From positions 46,076-110,075 of the forward strand of contig JAVJUV010000046.1 of assembly GCA_040220415.1 (NCBI GenBank): a DNA stretch of 64,000 bases. Reading direction: 5' to 3'. Both the position numbers and the translations under genes were made by a program. The stretch comes from JAVJUV01 sp040220415. GTDB taxonomy: Bacteria > Pseudomonadota > Alphaproteobacteria > Rhodobacterales > Rhodobacteraceae. Positions 32,361-41,453 of this stretch are shown here, one piece after another; within the stretch, counting starts at the first letter, position 1, and each line of letters begins with the position of its first letter. The notes under the pieces are model-generated. The model did no database searches. It was not told the DNA's origin and saw nothing but the letters and a program-made list of their open reading frames with translations.

Positions 32361-34094
32361 ATGCTTACCCTCTCGCGATACCTGCCGATCCTGGTCTGGG
32401 GGAAACGCTATGGTCGGTCCCAGTTGTCGGGCGACCTGATCGCGGCCGTGATCGTGACGATCATGCTGATCCCGCAGTCGCTTGCCTATGCCCTGCTGGC
32501 GGGTCTGCCGCCCGAGGCGGGAATCTATGCCTCCATCGTCCCGATCATGCTCTACGCGGTCTTCGGCACCTCGAACGCGCTGGCCGTCGGCCCGGTCGCC
32601 GTCGTCTCGCTGATGACGGCCGCCACCGTGGGCGAAGTCGCCGCGCAGGGCACCGCGGGCTATGCCGTCGCGGCGCTGACGCTGGCCCTCCTGTCGGGCG
32701 GCATCCTTCTGCTGATGGGCCTGTTCCGCATGGGCTTCGTGGCGAATTTCCTCAGCCATCCCGTGATCGCGGGCTTCATCGCGGCCTCGGGCATCCTGAT
32801 CGCCTCCAGCCAGCTCAAGCACATCCTCGGCATTCCCGCTTCGGGCCATACCCTGCCCGAGATCCTGGAAAGCATCACCGGAAACGTCGATCAGACGAAC
32901 CTCCTCACCCTGGTCATCGGCGTGGCCGCGACAGGCTTTCTTTTCTGGGTCCGCAAGGGCCTGAAACGCGCACTTGTCGCCCGCGGCGTCAACGCGCGCC
33001 TTGCCGACGTCGCGCAGAAGGCGGGGCCGGTCGCCGCGGTCGTCGTCACGACCCTGGCGGTCTGGGCGTTCGGGCTGGACACGCGCGGCGTTTCCATCGT
33101 CGGCTCGGTTCCGCAAAGCCTGCCGCCCTTCACCCTGCCCTCATTCGCGCCTGACCTGATCTCGGCGCTGCTGCTGCCCGCGCTCCTGATTTCGATCATC
33201 GGCTTCGTCGAATCGATCTCGGTGGCCGAGACGCTGGCCGCGAAAAAGCGTCAGCGGATCGACCCCAACCAGGAACTGATCGGCCTTGGCGCCGCCAACA
33301 TCGGCGCGGCCTTCACCGGCGGCTACCCGGTCACGGGCGGTTTCGCGCGGTCGGTGGTCAACTTCGACGCCGGCGCCGAAACCCCCGCCGCCGGCGCCTT
33401 CACCGCGCTGGGCCTTGCCTTCGCCGCGCTCGCGCTGACGCCGCTCATCTTCTTCCTGCCCACGGCGACGCTTGCCGCGACGATCATCGTGGCCGTACTC
33501 AGCCTTGTCGATCTCACGATCCTGAAGAATACGTGGAAGTACTCGCGCGCCGACTTCGCCGCCGTCTTCGGCACAATCCTTCTGACACTCGGCCTCGGCG
33601 TCGAGGCCGGCGTCTCGGCCGGCGTGCTGCTCTCGATAGCGCTTCACCTCTACAAGACCTCGCGGCCCCACGTAGCCGAGGTGGGCCTTGTCCCCGGCAC
33701 CCAGCATTTCCGCAACATCCACCGACACACCGTCGAGATCGACCCGACGGTGGTGACGCTTCGGATCGACGAAAGCCTCTACTTCGTGAACGCCCGCTTC
33801 CTCGAGACCCTGGTCCGCGAGCGGCTGGCGGGCAGCCCGAAGATCAGGAACGTGATCCTCATGTGCTCGGCCGTCAACGAGATCGACTTCTCGGCGCTGG
33901 AATCCCTTGAAGCCCTGAACGAATGGCTGACGGAAATCGGCGTGGGCCTGCACCTGTCGGAAGTGAAGGGACCGGTCATGGACCGGCTTCAGCGCGTGAA
34001 CTTCCCCGGCCACCTGAACGGCCGGGTGTTCCTGTCGCAATACGACGCCTGGCGCGCGCTGACGAATGGTGCGGCCGCGAAGGCGGCCGAGTAA
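32361..34094 (+). CDS. SulP family anion transporter with STAS domain
   Basis: A 577-residue permease. The N-terminal Sulfate_transp part has SGDLIAAVIVTIMLIPQSLAYALLAGLPPEAGIYASI, GPVAVVSLMTAATVG and GGYPVTGGFARSVVNFDAGAETPAAG, within 10-12 helices. The C-terminal STAS domain (about 450-560) includes IDESLYFVNARFLETLV and LMCSAVNEIDFSALESLEALNEWL. Substrates of the family are sulfate, bicarbonate or dicarboxylates, not resolvable here. ATG 32361 is preferred over ATG 32331 because the transporter fold begins there. Its stop is one base from the converging RraA-like stop. Confidence 0.9.
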   Translation: MLTLSRYLPILVWGKRYGRSQLSGDLIAAVIVTIMLIPQSLAYALLAGLPPEAGIYASIVPIMLYAVFGTSNALAVGPVAVVSLMTAATVGEVAAQGTAGYAVAALTLALLSGGILLLMGLFRMGFVANFLSHPVIAGFIAASGILIASSQLKHILGIPASGHTLPEILESITGNVDQTNLLTLVIGVAATGFLFWVRKGLKRALVARGVNARLADVAQKAGPVAAVVVTTLAVWAFGLDTRGVSIVGSVPQSLPPFTLPSFAPDLISALLLPALLISIIGFVESISVAETLAAKKRQRIDPNQELIGLGAANIGAAFTGGYPVTGGFARSVVNFDAGAETPAAGAFTALGLAFAALALTPLIFFLPTATLAATIIVAVLSLVDLTILKNTWKYSRADFAAVFGTILLTLGLGVEAGVSAGVLLSIALHLYKTSRPHVAEVGLVPGTQHFRNIHRHTVEIDPTVVTLRIDESLYFVNARFLETLVRERLAGSPKIRNVILMCSAVNEIDFSALESLEALNEWLTEIGVGLHLSEVKGPVMDRLQRVNFPGHLNGRVFLSQYDAWRALTNGAAAKAAE

Positions 34095-34095
34095 G

Positions 34096-34803
34096 CTATC
34101 GGCCGTTCTTCTGCCGCCATTCGGCGAATTTTACCAGGTTCTCGTCCTTCGTCGCCGGATACAATCCGATGATCGTCGCCCCCGCCTGCACCTGTTCGGA
34201 CACGAAATCCTCGTAGGCCGTCATCTCGACCGCCTCGCTGGCCACCTCGTCGGCCAGATGCGCCGGGATCACGATCACGCTGTCGTCGTCTCCGACGATG
34301 ATGTCGCCGGGAAACACCGGCGCATCGCCGCAGCCGATCGGGCAGTTGATCTCGATGGCCTCGTTGATGGTCAGGTTTGTCGGGCTGGACGGGCGCTGGT
34401 GATAGGCCCGCATGTCCAGTTCCGCAATCACATGCGCATCGCGGAAACCGCCGTCCGTGACCACGCCCTCGCCGCCCCGCACCATCAGCCGGGTGATCAG
34501 GATGTCGCCCGCACTTGCCGCGCGCGCATCCCTGCGGCTGTCCATGACCAGAACGTGGCCCGGCGGGCAGGTTTCGATGGCGTGGCGCTGCGGGTGTTCG
34601 GGATTGCGGAACTCGGCCAGCGTGTTGCGGTCCTCGCGTGCCGGCATGTAGCGCAGCGTGAAGGCCGGACCGACCATGTTCCGCCCTTTGGCCGACAGGG
34701 GCCGCACGTCCTGGATCACCTGGTTGCGAAGGCCGCGCTTGTACAGCGCCGTGGCCAGCGTGGCGACCGACACGGTCCTCAGTTTCTCGATCGTATCCGT
34801 CAT
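34096..34803 (-). CDS. RraA / aldolase-type family protein
   Basis: A 235-residue member of the RraA superfamily, which holds both regulators of RNase E and divalent-metal aldolases acting on 4-hydroxy-4-carboxy-2-oxo acids. Motifs are VGPAFTLRY, GEGVVTDGGFRDAHVI and CGDAPVFPGDIIVGDDDSVIVIP; the GxxxxDGxxRD pattern fits the aldolase/RraA metal site. It is the last gene of an operon with a DHDPS-type lyase and an IlvD-type dehydratase, which favours a catalytic role in sugar-acid breakdown over RNase control. Its start overlaps the upstream gene by four bases. Confidence 0.82.
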   Translation of the reverse strand: MTDTIEKLRTVSVATLATALYKRGLRNQVIQDVRPLSAKGRNMVGPAFTLRYMPAREDRNTLAEFRNPEHPQRHAIETCPPGHVLVMDSRRDARAASAGDILITRLMVRGGEGVVTDGGFRDAHVIAELDMRAYHQRPSSPTNLTINEAIEINCPIGCGDAPVFPGDIIVGDDDSVIVIPAHLADEVASEAVEMTAYEDFVSEQVQAGATIIGLYPATKDENLVKFAEWRQKNGR

Positions 34804-35711
34804 GTCCCGGCCTCCGCTATCAGCTTGTTGCGCATCAGGAAGGACCGCAGCCTTTCCCGTTGATCCGTGGTCAGCGGCCAGGCCGACGGCGGCCGCGCCG
34901 GGCCGCAGTCGATCCCCATCATCGCCAGCGCCGTCTTCACCCCGGTCACGTTCGTGCCGCCCATTTCCTCGGCCCGGACATCCTCGAAGACGCGCATTTC
35001 CTCGATCAGCCGCGCCGCGCGCCCGTTGTCGCCCTTCTCGAGCACGCTGTGGATCTCGACCGAGCGCTCGGGCCAGACATTGATCAATCCGCTGGTGAAG
35101 CCGCGCGCGCCCACGGCGTAGAAGGGCGGCGCCCAGACCTCGGCCAGACCGCCGACCCAGACGATGTGATCCGGCGCGGCCGCCTTCGCGGCGGCCAGCT
35201 TCAGCGGGTTGGGCGTCGCCCATTTGACCCCGACGACGGACGTGATGCGGCACAGCGCCTCGATGGCCTTGCTGCCGATCGCGTCGTTCCTCAGATACAG
35301 CACCAGCGGCACATCCGGCGCCGCATCGGCGATGCGTTGCACGTAGTCCTTCAGGCCGCGCGGGCTGACGAAGGGATCTGGCGGCTGATGCACCATAAGG
35401 GCCGACACCCCCGCCCTTGCGGAAACCGACGCCAGCCGCGCGGCCTCGTTCACCGAACGGCCCACCCCGCCGATCACGGGCACCCGGCCATCGACCCTCT
35501 CGCAGACCGCCGCCGCCATCCGCTCGGCCTCGTCGGCGGTCAGGCCATAGAACTCGCCCGTGTTGCCGTTGACCGTCAGGATATGGACGCCCGCCCCGAT
35601 CGCCCGGTCCACGATCGGCGCCAGCAGGTCCGGCGCGATCCGGTCCTCGTCGTCGAAGGGCGTGACGAGGATGCCGGAGATCCCGGTCAGGCTGCTGTTC
35701 AGGCTGCGCAT
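34800..35711 (-). CDS. Dihydrodipicolinate synthase family lyase/dehydratase
   Basis: A 303-residue TIM-barrel enzyme of the DapA/N-acetylneuraminate lyase superfamily. It has GILVTPFDDEDRIAPD, VNGNTGEFYGLTADEAERM, VPVIGGVG, LVLYLRND (catalytic Tyr) and VGVKWATPN (Schiff-base Lys). It is unlikely to be DapA itself, given its operon partners; a 2-keto-3-deoxy sugar-acid dehydratase or aldolase is more likely. Its ATG overlaps the upstream dehydratase stop by one base (TGATG) and its 3' end overlaps the RraA-like gene. Confidence 0.84.
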   Translation of the reverse strand: MRSLNSSLTGISGILVTPFDDEDRIAPDLLAPIVDRAIGAGVHILTVNGNTGEFYGLTADEAERMAAAVCERVDGRVPVIGGVGRSVNEAARLASVSARAGVSALMVHQPPDPFVSPRGLKDYVQRIADAAPDVPLVLYLRNDAIGSKAIEALCRITSVVGVKWATPNPLKLAAAKAAAPDHIVWVGGLAEVWAPPFYAVGARGFTSGLINVWPERSVEIHSVLEKGDNGRAARLIEEMRVFEDVRAEEMGGTNVTGVKTALAMMGIDCGPARPPSAWPLTTDQRERLRSFLMRNKLIAEAGT

Positions 35712-37450
35712 CAGTTAATCTCGGGTTCCGGCACCGGCCCGCCGAAATCGGTCCTCAGGAAGTCGAAATCGCAGCCCTTGTCGGCCTGCTCGATGTGCTT
35801 CGAGAAAACCCAGCCATAGCCCCGTTCATAACGCGGCGGGGGCGGCGTCCACTCGGCGCGACGGGCTGCCATCTCCTCGTCCGAGATCTGGACGTTCAGC
35901 GTCCGGTTCGGCACGTCGACCTCGATGATGTCGCCGGTGCGGATCAGCGCCAGCGGCCCGCCGATAAAGGCCTCGGGCGCCACATGCAGGATGCAGGCGC
36001 CGTAGGACGTGCCCGACATCCGCGCGTCCGAGAGCCGCAACATGTCGCGGTGTCCCTGTTTGAGAAGCGCCTGCGGCATCGGGATCATGCCCCATTCCGG
36101 CATCCCCGGCCCGCCCTGCGGCCCCGCGTTGCGCAGAACCATCACGTGATCGGGGGTCATCGGATAGTCGGGATCGTTGATGATCTTCTTCAGATCGGCA
36201 TAGGTGTCGGCCACGATGGCCGGCCCCTTGTGCGTCTGGAACCTGGCATCCATCGCGGCGGGCTTGATCACCGCCCCGTCGGGTGCCAGGTTGCCCCGCA
36301 ACACCGCCAGCGACCCTTCGTGATACAGCGGGTTCGACAGGGGCCGGATCACGTCGTCGTTGTAGTTCACCGCCCCTTCGATGCACTCGCCCAGCGTCTT
36401 GCCCGTGACCGTCGTCACCGACAGGTCCAGCTTGTCGCCCAGTTCCTTCATCAGCGCCGGCAGACCGCCGGCATAAAAGAAGTCCTCCATCAGGTATTGC
36501 TTGCCCGACGGACGGATGTTGGCCAGAACCGGCACCTCGTGGCCCACGGCATCCAGGTCATCCAGCCCCCAGTCGATACCGGCCCGGCGCGCCATGGCGA
36601 TCAGGTGGATGATGGCGTTCGTGGAACATCCCGTCGCCATCGCCACCACGGTGGCATTGCGCGTTGCGGCCTTCGTGATGATCTTGTCCGGCGTCAGGTC
36701 TTCCCAGACCATGTCGACGATCCGGCGCCCGCAGGCCGCGGCCATCCGCTTGTGGCCCGAATCCGGCGCCGGGATCGAGGACGCGCCCGGAAGCGTCAGG
36801 CCGAAGCCCTCGGCGATCGACATCATCGTGGATGCCGTGCCCATCGTCATGCAGGTGCCATAGCTGCGCGCGATGCCGCCCTGCACGCCGTCCCATTCTT
36901 CCTTGCCGATGGTGCCCGCGCGGCGCTCGTCCCAGTATTTCCAGACATCCGTGCCAGACCCCAGCTTTTCGCCCGCATAGTTGCCGCGCAGCATCGCGCC
37001 CGCCGGCATGAAGATGAAGGGAATTCCCATGCTGATCGCGCCCATCACCAGCGCGGGCGTGGACTTGTCGCAGCCCCCCATCAGCACGACGCCGTCGACA
37101 GGGTGCGAGCGCAGCGTTTCCTCGACCTCCATCGCGCCCATGTTCCGGTACAGCATCGAGGTCGGCTTGAGCAGTTGCTCCGAGAAGTCCTGCACCGGCA
37201 GTTCCGCCGGCATGCCGCCCGCCTGAAGGATGCCGCGCTTCACCCACTCGGCGCGGTCGCGCAGGTGGTGATGGCACGGCGACAGGTCCGACCATGTATT
37301 GATGATCGCGATGACCGGCTTGCCTTCCCAGTCCTCGCCCGACAGCCCCATCTGCATGGCGCGCGAGCGGTGTCCCATCGACCTCAGATCGTCAGGTGCG
37401 AACCAGCGTGCCGAACGAAGCTGATCTGGTGTCTTGCGTTTAGTTGTCAT
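35711..37450 (-). CDS. IlvD/Edd family sugar-acid dehydratase
   Basis: A 579-residue Fe-S dehydratase. Cluster-ligand Cys are in SDLSPCHHHL, GGCDKSTPA and MATGCSTNAIIH, with the end block LSDARMSGTSYGACILHVAPEA. The start RSARWFAPDDLRSMGHRSRAMQMG is typical of the arabonate/xylonate-type branch rather than branched-chain IlvD, which begins differently. It would convert an aldonic acid to a 2-keto-3-deoxy acid, feeding the lyase encoded next. ATG 37450 is preceded by ACAGG; a further in-frame ATG is at 37471. No transporter or regulator lies beside the operon. Confidence 0.86.
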   Translation of the reverse strand: MTTKRKTPDQLRSARWFAPDDLRSMGHRSRAMQMGLSGEDWEGKPVIAIINTWSDLSPCHHHLRDRAEWVKRGILQAGGMPAELPVQDFSEQLLKPTSMLYRNMGAMEVEETLRSHPVDGVVLMGGCDKSTPALVMGAISMGIPFIFMPAGAMLRGNYAGEKLGSGTDVWKYWDERRAGTIGKEEWDGVQGGIARSYGTCMTMGTASTMMSIAEGFGLTLPGASSIPAPDSGHKRMAAACGRRIVDMVWEDLTPDKIITKAATRNATVVAMATGCSTNAIIHLIAMARRAGIDWGLDDLDAVGHEVPVLANIRPSGKQYLMEDFFYAGGLPALMKELGDKLDLSVTTVTGKTLGECIEGAVNYNDDVIRPLSNPLYHEGSLAVLRGNLAPDGAVIKPAAMDARFQTHKGPAIVADTYADLKKIINDPDYPMTPDHVMVLRNAGPQGGPGMPEWGMIPMPQALLKQGHRDMLRLSDARMSGTSYGACILHVAPEAFIGGPLALIRTGDIIEVDVPNRTLNVQISDEEMAARRAEWTPPPPRYERGYGWVFSKHIEQADKGCDFDFLRTDFGGPVPEPEIN

Positions 37451-37538
37451 TGCCTGTCCCGATTTCCTCACTCGCGGGCTAGGTTACAGGGCCACGGCGC
37501 AGCGTCGAGTGGTTTCTTGGGCCAGCGGCAATGAAGGT

Positions 37539-38510
37539 TCAGAAACGGATGCGGAACCGCGAACCCGAATCGACCTCGTCCAGCGAAATCTGCCCGCCGT
37601 GCGCCAGAAGCAGCGTCTTGACGATCGCCAGTCCCATGCCCGTCCCGCCCATGTCGCGGCGCGTCGTGAAGAACGGCTCGAACACCTGCGAGGCGTTGCC
37701 GGTCGAAATCCCCGGCCCGTCGTCCTCGACCGTCATCCAGAGGCCGTCGTCGTCCTGCCCGGCCTGCAAGACCAGTCTCCTGCCGCCGGATTCCACCGAG
37801 TTCTCCGCCAGGTGGCCCAGAACCACGCCCAGACCGGACTTGGCCAGCGGCAGGACATGCTGCCCCGAATGAACCTCGATCGTGAGGGTCGGAAACTTCG
37901 ACTTCAGCCCCTCGGCGCCTTCGGACAGCGTCACGCTGCCACGGTGCTCGGGCATCCGCGCGGCGGCGATCTGGCGCGCGGCCGACAACAGCCGCTCGGC
38001 GCGCTTCTCCGCTCCGATGATCGTCTTGGCCATCCGACGCGCTTCGTCGCTCAGGCTCTCGTCGCCTTCCAGCAGTTCGGCCGCGCCCCGGATCGCGGTC
38101 AGCGGGGTCTTCAACTCGTGGGTGACGTGATCGGTATAGCCCCTGACCGCCATCTCCCGCGATTGCAGCACCTCGGCCATGTCCAGCACCGCCTGCGCGA
38201 GGTCGCCGATCTCGGGCGTGCCGTAGTGGTCCAGCGGCGTCGGCGCGCCACCCTCGCGGATATGCTCGGCCTTGGCGGCCAGCGCCTGCACCGGCCCAAG
38301 GATCAGCCGCCACAACAGCCAGCCCAGAACCAGGGTCGCGACGAACGCGCAGAAGGCGACGATGTAGACCGCGTTCCGCCGTCCGATCATCGGCGTCAGG
38401 AAATCGGCGAAGACCGCACCATAGATCGGCAGGATCAGGATCGCCATCAGCGAGCCGCCGAGGATCAGGATCAGCGGCGGGCGCCATTTCTTCTCTACAT
38501 ACCGCGACAA
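37539..38510 (-). CDS. Sensor histidine kinase
   Basis: A kinase of about 323 residues. Two hydrophobic segments (LILILGGSLMAILILPIYGAVF, YIVAFCAFVATLVLGWLLW) flank only a very short outside loop, so there is no large sensor domain. A HAMP-like linker follows, then the phospho-acceptor block YTDHVTHELKTPL (H131), HLAENSVE (N box), DDGPGIS (G1) and FFTTRRDMGGTGMGLAIVKTLLLAHGG (G2). There is no ATG near the membrane segments; TTG 38510, with AGGA upstream, is the best start and overlaps the response regulator gene by 16 bases. Style resembles CreC. Confidence 0.86.
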   Translation of the reverse strand: MSRYVEKKWRPPLILILGGSLMAILILPIYGAVFADFLTPMIGRRNAVYIVAFCAFVATLVLGWLLWRLILGPVQALAAKAEHIREGGAPTPLDHYGTPEIGDLAQAVLDMAEVLQSREMAVRGYTDHVTHELKTPLTAIRGAAELLEGDESLSDEARRMAKTIIGAEKRAERLLSAARQIAAARMPEHRGSVTLSEGAEGLKSKFPTLTIEVHSGQHVLPLAKSGLGVVLGHLAENSVESGGRRLVLQAGQDDDGLWMTVEDDGPGISTGNASQVFEPFFTTRRDMGGTGMGLAIVKTLLLAHGGQISLDEVDSGSRFRIRF

Positions 38511-39199
38511 GAACCCATCCTGAGCCCGACGCCGTGCAGCGTCTCCACGGCGTCTCCGCACCCCGCTTCGGCCAGCTTCGAGCGCAGGTTCCGAAGATGG
38601 CTGTCCAATGTGCGGTCGCTGACCACCATGCCAGGCCCCCAGATCGCATCGACCAGCGCCGGACGGCTGAATACCTGTGTCGGGCGCGACATCAGTCTTT
38701 CCAGGATCGACAATTCGGTCGAGGTCAGCGTCACGGCGGTATCGCGCACCCTGCAGACATGGCTTTCCGGCACCAGCGACAGAACCCCGATCCGCAGCGT
38801 CTTCGGCGTGTCGGCGGCCGTGGCCGGCGCGCCGCCGGTGCGTTTCAGGATCGCGCGCACCCGGGCGACCAGTTCGCGCGGGCTGAACGGCTTGGTCACA
38901 TAGTCGTCGCCGCCAAGCTCCAGGCCGATGATCCGGTCCACCTCGTCATCCCGGGCGGTCAGGAACAGGATCGGCACATCGCTGTCGCGGCGGATCGCCT
39001 TGCACAACTCCAGCCCGTCCAACTCGGGCAGGCCGATGTCCAGAACCGCAAGCGCCGGCGCCTCGGCGCGGGCCGAAAGCAAACCCTCGACGCCGTCCCG
39101 CGCCATTACCGTGCGAAACCCCGCACGCTCCAGCGCGACGCCAAGCACGTCACGGATTTGGGGATCGTCATCGACGACAAGGATTGTCTGGCTGCTCAT
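38495..39199 (-). CDS. OmpR/PhoB-type response regulator
   Basis: A 234-residue two-domain regulator. The receiver has the acidic pair at 10-12, D54 (VLDIGLPELDG) and K103 (VTKPFSP). The winged-helix DNA-binding domain follows (LTSTELSILERLMSRPTQVFSRPALVDAIWG and RTLDSHLRNLRSKLAEAG). It is encoded upstream of and overlapping its kinase gene. An unusual terminator-like hairpin with a T run lies in its leader (39230-39272). Confidence 0.92.
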   Translation of the reverse strand: MSSQTILVVDDDPQIRDVLGVALERAGFRTVMARDGVEGLLSARAEAPALAVLDIGLPELDGLELCKAIRRDSDVPILFLTARDDEVDRIIGLELGGDDYVTKPFSPRELVARVRAILKRTGGAPATAADTPKTLRIGVLSLVPESHVCRVRDTAVTLTSTELSILERLMSRPTQVFSRPALVDAIWGPGMVVSDRTLDSHLRNLRSKLAEAGCGDAVETLHGVGLRMGSCRGM

Positions 39200-39229
39200 G
39201 GATTATCTCGCACACATTTCATGTCTTAA

Positions 39230-39272
39230 AAAGAAACTCGCCGGGAAGCGAGGGGACATTGCTTCCCGGCGA
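39230..39272 (-). terminator. Intrinsic-terminator-like hairpin in the response regulator leader
   Basis: CGCCGGGAAGC (39240-39250) and GCTTCCCGGCG (39262-39272) are perfect 11-base arms. On the minus strand the stem is followed by AGTTTCTTTTT, as in a Rho-independent terminator, and then the response regulator ATG 31 bases later. It either ends a short upstream transcript or attenuates the regulator operon. The 39200-39533 intergenic DNA holds nothing else that I can name, but it is more A/T-rich than its surroundings. Confidence 0.6.
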
Positions 39273-39533
39273 TCTGAAATGCGTGCCTTGTGTCAAGTTC
39301 TACACCTTAACCCGTGCAGAATCAGGATGTGAATCGTGCAGCGATTGTGCAGAAGCTTGTGCGCATTTGAGACATGCCGCCGAAACCGGCGCAAAAATGC
39401 CAGAAAAATATAGGGGTTTCCGGGACTGTCATGATTCATAAGTTCGATTGATGCGACTAAGGAAACAATATCTCGGGCCGGTTGTCGGCGGCTCGCGATT
39501 GCCCGGCGCAGAAATGCGGGATAAGGCCCCGAC

Positions 39534-40313
39534 ATGCCCAGATATGCGCTCAGGATCGAATATGACGGCAGGCCGTTCTGCGGATGGCAGCGCCAGTCCG
39601 GGCTGCCGTCGGTGCAGGGCGTCGTCGAGACGGCCCTGTCACGGCTCGACGCCGATGTGCCGTCCATCGCCGCCGCCGGGCGCACCGACACCGGCGTCCA
39701 CGCGCTGGGTCAGGTGGCCCATTGCGACATGGCGCGCAAATGGGAGCCGTTCCGCCTGACCGAAGCGCTGAACCATCATCTGAAACCCCATCCCGTGGCC
39801 GTGACCGGATGCGTGCCCGTCGGGGATGACTGGCACGCGCGCTTCTCGGCCACCGAACGCCGATACCTCTACCGGATCGTCATGCGCCGCGCACCGCTGG
39901 TCCACGACCTGGGCCATGCGTGGCGCGTCCGCCGCACGCTTGATGTGGACGCGATGCGCGAGGCCGCGCGGCACCTTGTCGGCACGCACGACTTCACCAC
40001 GTTCCGCTCCACCATGTGCCAGGCGAAAAGCCCGGTCAAAACACTGGACCAGATCGCCTTCGAGACGCGCGACTACAGCGCAGGGCTGGAAATCCGCGTC
40101 TCGCTCCGCGCCCGGAGCTTCCTGCACAACCAGGTCCGTTCGATCGTCGGCACGCTGGAACGCGTGGGCTCGGGCGCCTGGCAGGCGGCGGACATGAAAA
40201 AGGCGCTCGACGCCCGCGACCGCGCCGCCTGCGGCCCCGTCGCGCCGCCGGACGGGCTTTACCTGACAGGCGTCTCCTACGATCCGCAGGTCTTTCCGGT
40301 TCCGCAGTCCTGA
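39534..40313 (+). CDS. truA: tRNA pseudouridine(38-40) synthase TruA
   Basis: A 259-residue enzyme that makes pseudouridine at tRNA positions 38-40. The catalytic Asp lies in AAGRTDTGVHALGQVAH. RYALRIEYDGRPFCGWQRQ is at the N-terminus, and RRYLYRIVMR, HDFTTFRS and RSFLHNQVRSIVGTLERVG follow. Length is normal. It is a single gene; the next gene encodes an unrelated transporter. Confidence 0.96.
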   Translation: MPRYALRIEYDGRPFCGWQRQSGLPSVQGVVETALSRLDADVPSIAAAGRTDTGVHALGQVAHCDMARKWEPFRLTEALNHHLKPHPVAVTGCVPVGDDWHARFSATERRYLYRIVMRRAPLVHDLGHAWRVRRTLDVDAMREAARHLVGTHDFTTFRSTMCQAKSPVKTLDQIAFETRDYSAGLEIRVSLRARSFLHNQVRSIVGTLERVGSGAWQAADMKKALDARDRAACGPVAPPDGLYLTGVSYDPQVFPVPQS

Positions 40314-40402
40314 TTTTCCCGGCTGTTCCCCGCTGTTCCAATTGCGACATGCCGGTCGCCGCCGGACGCGCGCGCACCTGAAACCCGGTCACTCTCGCCC
40401 CC

Positions 40403-41434
40403 ATGACGCTGACCGCGCAACCATCGACGCCAGACCGGGCGCGCTCGATCGAGGGCGTGCTATGCATCGTCGTGGGCATGCTGCTCTTCGTCGGGCAGGA
40501 CGCGATGATGAAATACCTTCTCGGGCCTTACCCGGTCTGGATGCTGATCTTCATCCGCTCGGTGATCACGCTTCTGGTCCTGACGCCGGTGATCCTGCAC
40601 CTCGGCGCGCCGCACCGCCTGTTCACGCCCCTCTGGCCCTGGCATCTTCTGCGCGCTGCGCTCTTCGCCGTCGGCTTCTCGCTGTTCTACGCGGCCTTCC
40701 CCTACATGGGCCTTGCCGAGGTCTCGACGATCTTCTTCGCCGCGCCGCTCATCACCTCGCTGCTGGCGACCGTGTTCCTGAAGGAAAAGATCGGCATTCA
40801 CCGCTCGCTTGCCCTTCTCGTCGGCTTCGCGGGGGTGGTCATCGCCATGCAGCCGACCGGCGACGCGTTCCAGTGGGTCGCCATCCTGCCGTTCATCTGC
40901 GCCGTGACCTACGCCATATCCCAGATCATCATGCGCAAGATCGGCGACCGCGAATCGACGCTGACCGTGGGCCTCTACACGATCGTCTTCGCGGGCATCC
41001 TGATCGCACCCGGCGGATGGCTGGTGAACCAGGTGATAGACGTCGGACCCGAAATGCGGCACCTGCGCTCGGACTGGCCCGTGCCGCCGCTCGGGCATCT
41101 GCCGCTTCTGGCCCTGCTCGGTCTCACCGGAATGGTCGGCTACATGCTCTTGTCCCGCGCCTACCAGGTGGCCAGCGCCACGCTGGTCGCGCCTTTCGAC
41201 TACACCTACCTGCCATTCGCCACGCTCCTGGCCTTCTTCCTGTGGAACGAGGTTCCCACGTGGTCGACGCTGGCGGGAATGTTGCTGATCGTGTCCAGCG
41301 GGCTTTACACCGGCTACCGCGAACTGCTTCAGGACAGACCCGACGACGCACCGCCCCCGACGGCGGATGCGGCATTCGCGCCCGGCAACCCGACAGCGCC
41401 TCTCGCGATGGGTCCGGACGAAGGCACCGCCTGA
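40403..41434 (+). CDS. DMT superfamily (EamA) transporter
   Basis: A 343-residue membrane protein with ten hydrophobic segments and two EamA halves. The first includes LCIVVGMLLFVGQDAMMKYLLG, PVWMLIFIRSVITLLVLTPVIL and FFAAPLITSLLATVFLKEKIGIHRS; the second includes HLPLLALLGLTGMVGYMLLSRAYQVASATLVAPFDY. The PxxxLLAxxFLxE signature is complete in both halves. It probably exports a small metabolite. The proline-rich C-terminal tail (DAPPPTADAAF) is not part of the fold. It converges with the DUF4198 gene after 19 bases. Confidence 0.88.
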   Translation: MTLTAQPSTPDRARSIEGVLCIVVGMLLFVGQDAMMKYLLGPYPVWMLIFIRSVITLLVLTPVILHLGAPHRLFTPLWPWHLLRAALFAVGFSLFYAAFPYMGLAEVSTIFFAAPLITSLLATVFLKEKIGIHRSLALLVGFAGVVIAMQPTGDAFQWVAILPFICAVTYAISQIIMRKIGDRESTLTVGLYTIVFAGILIAPGGWLVNQVIDVGPEMRHLRSDWPVPPLGHLPLLALLGLTGMVGYMLLSRAYQVASATLVAPFDYTYLPFATLLAFFLWNEVPTWSTLAGMLLIVSSGLYTGYRELLQDRPDDAPPPTADAAFAPGNPTAPLAMGPDEGTA

Positions 41435-41453
41435 TACCCGGGGCATCCGGTGG

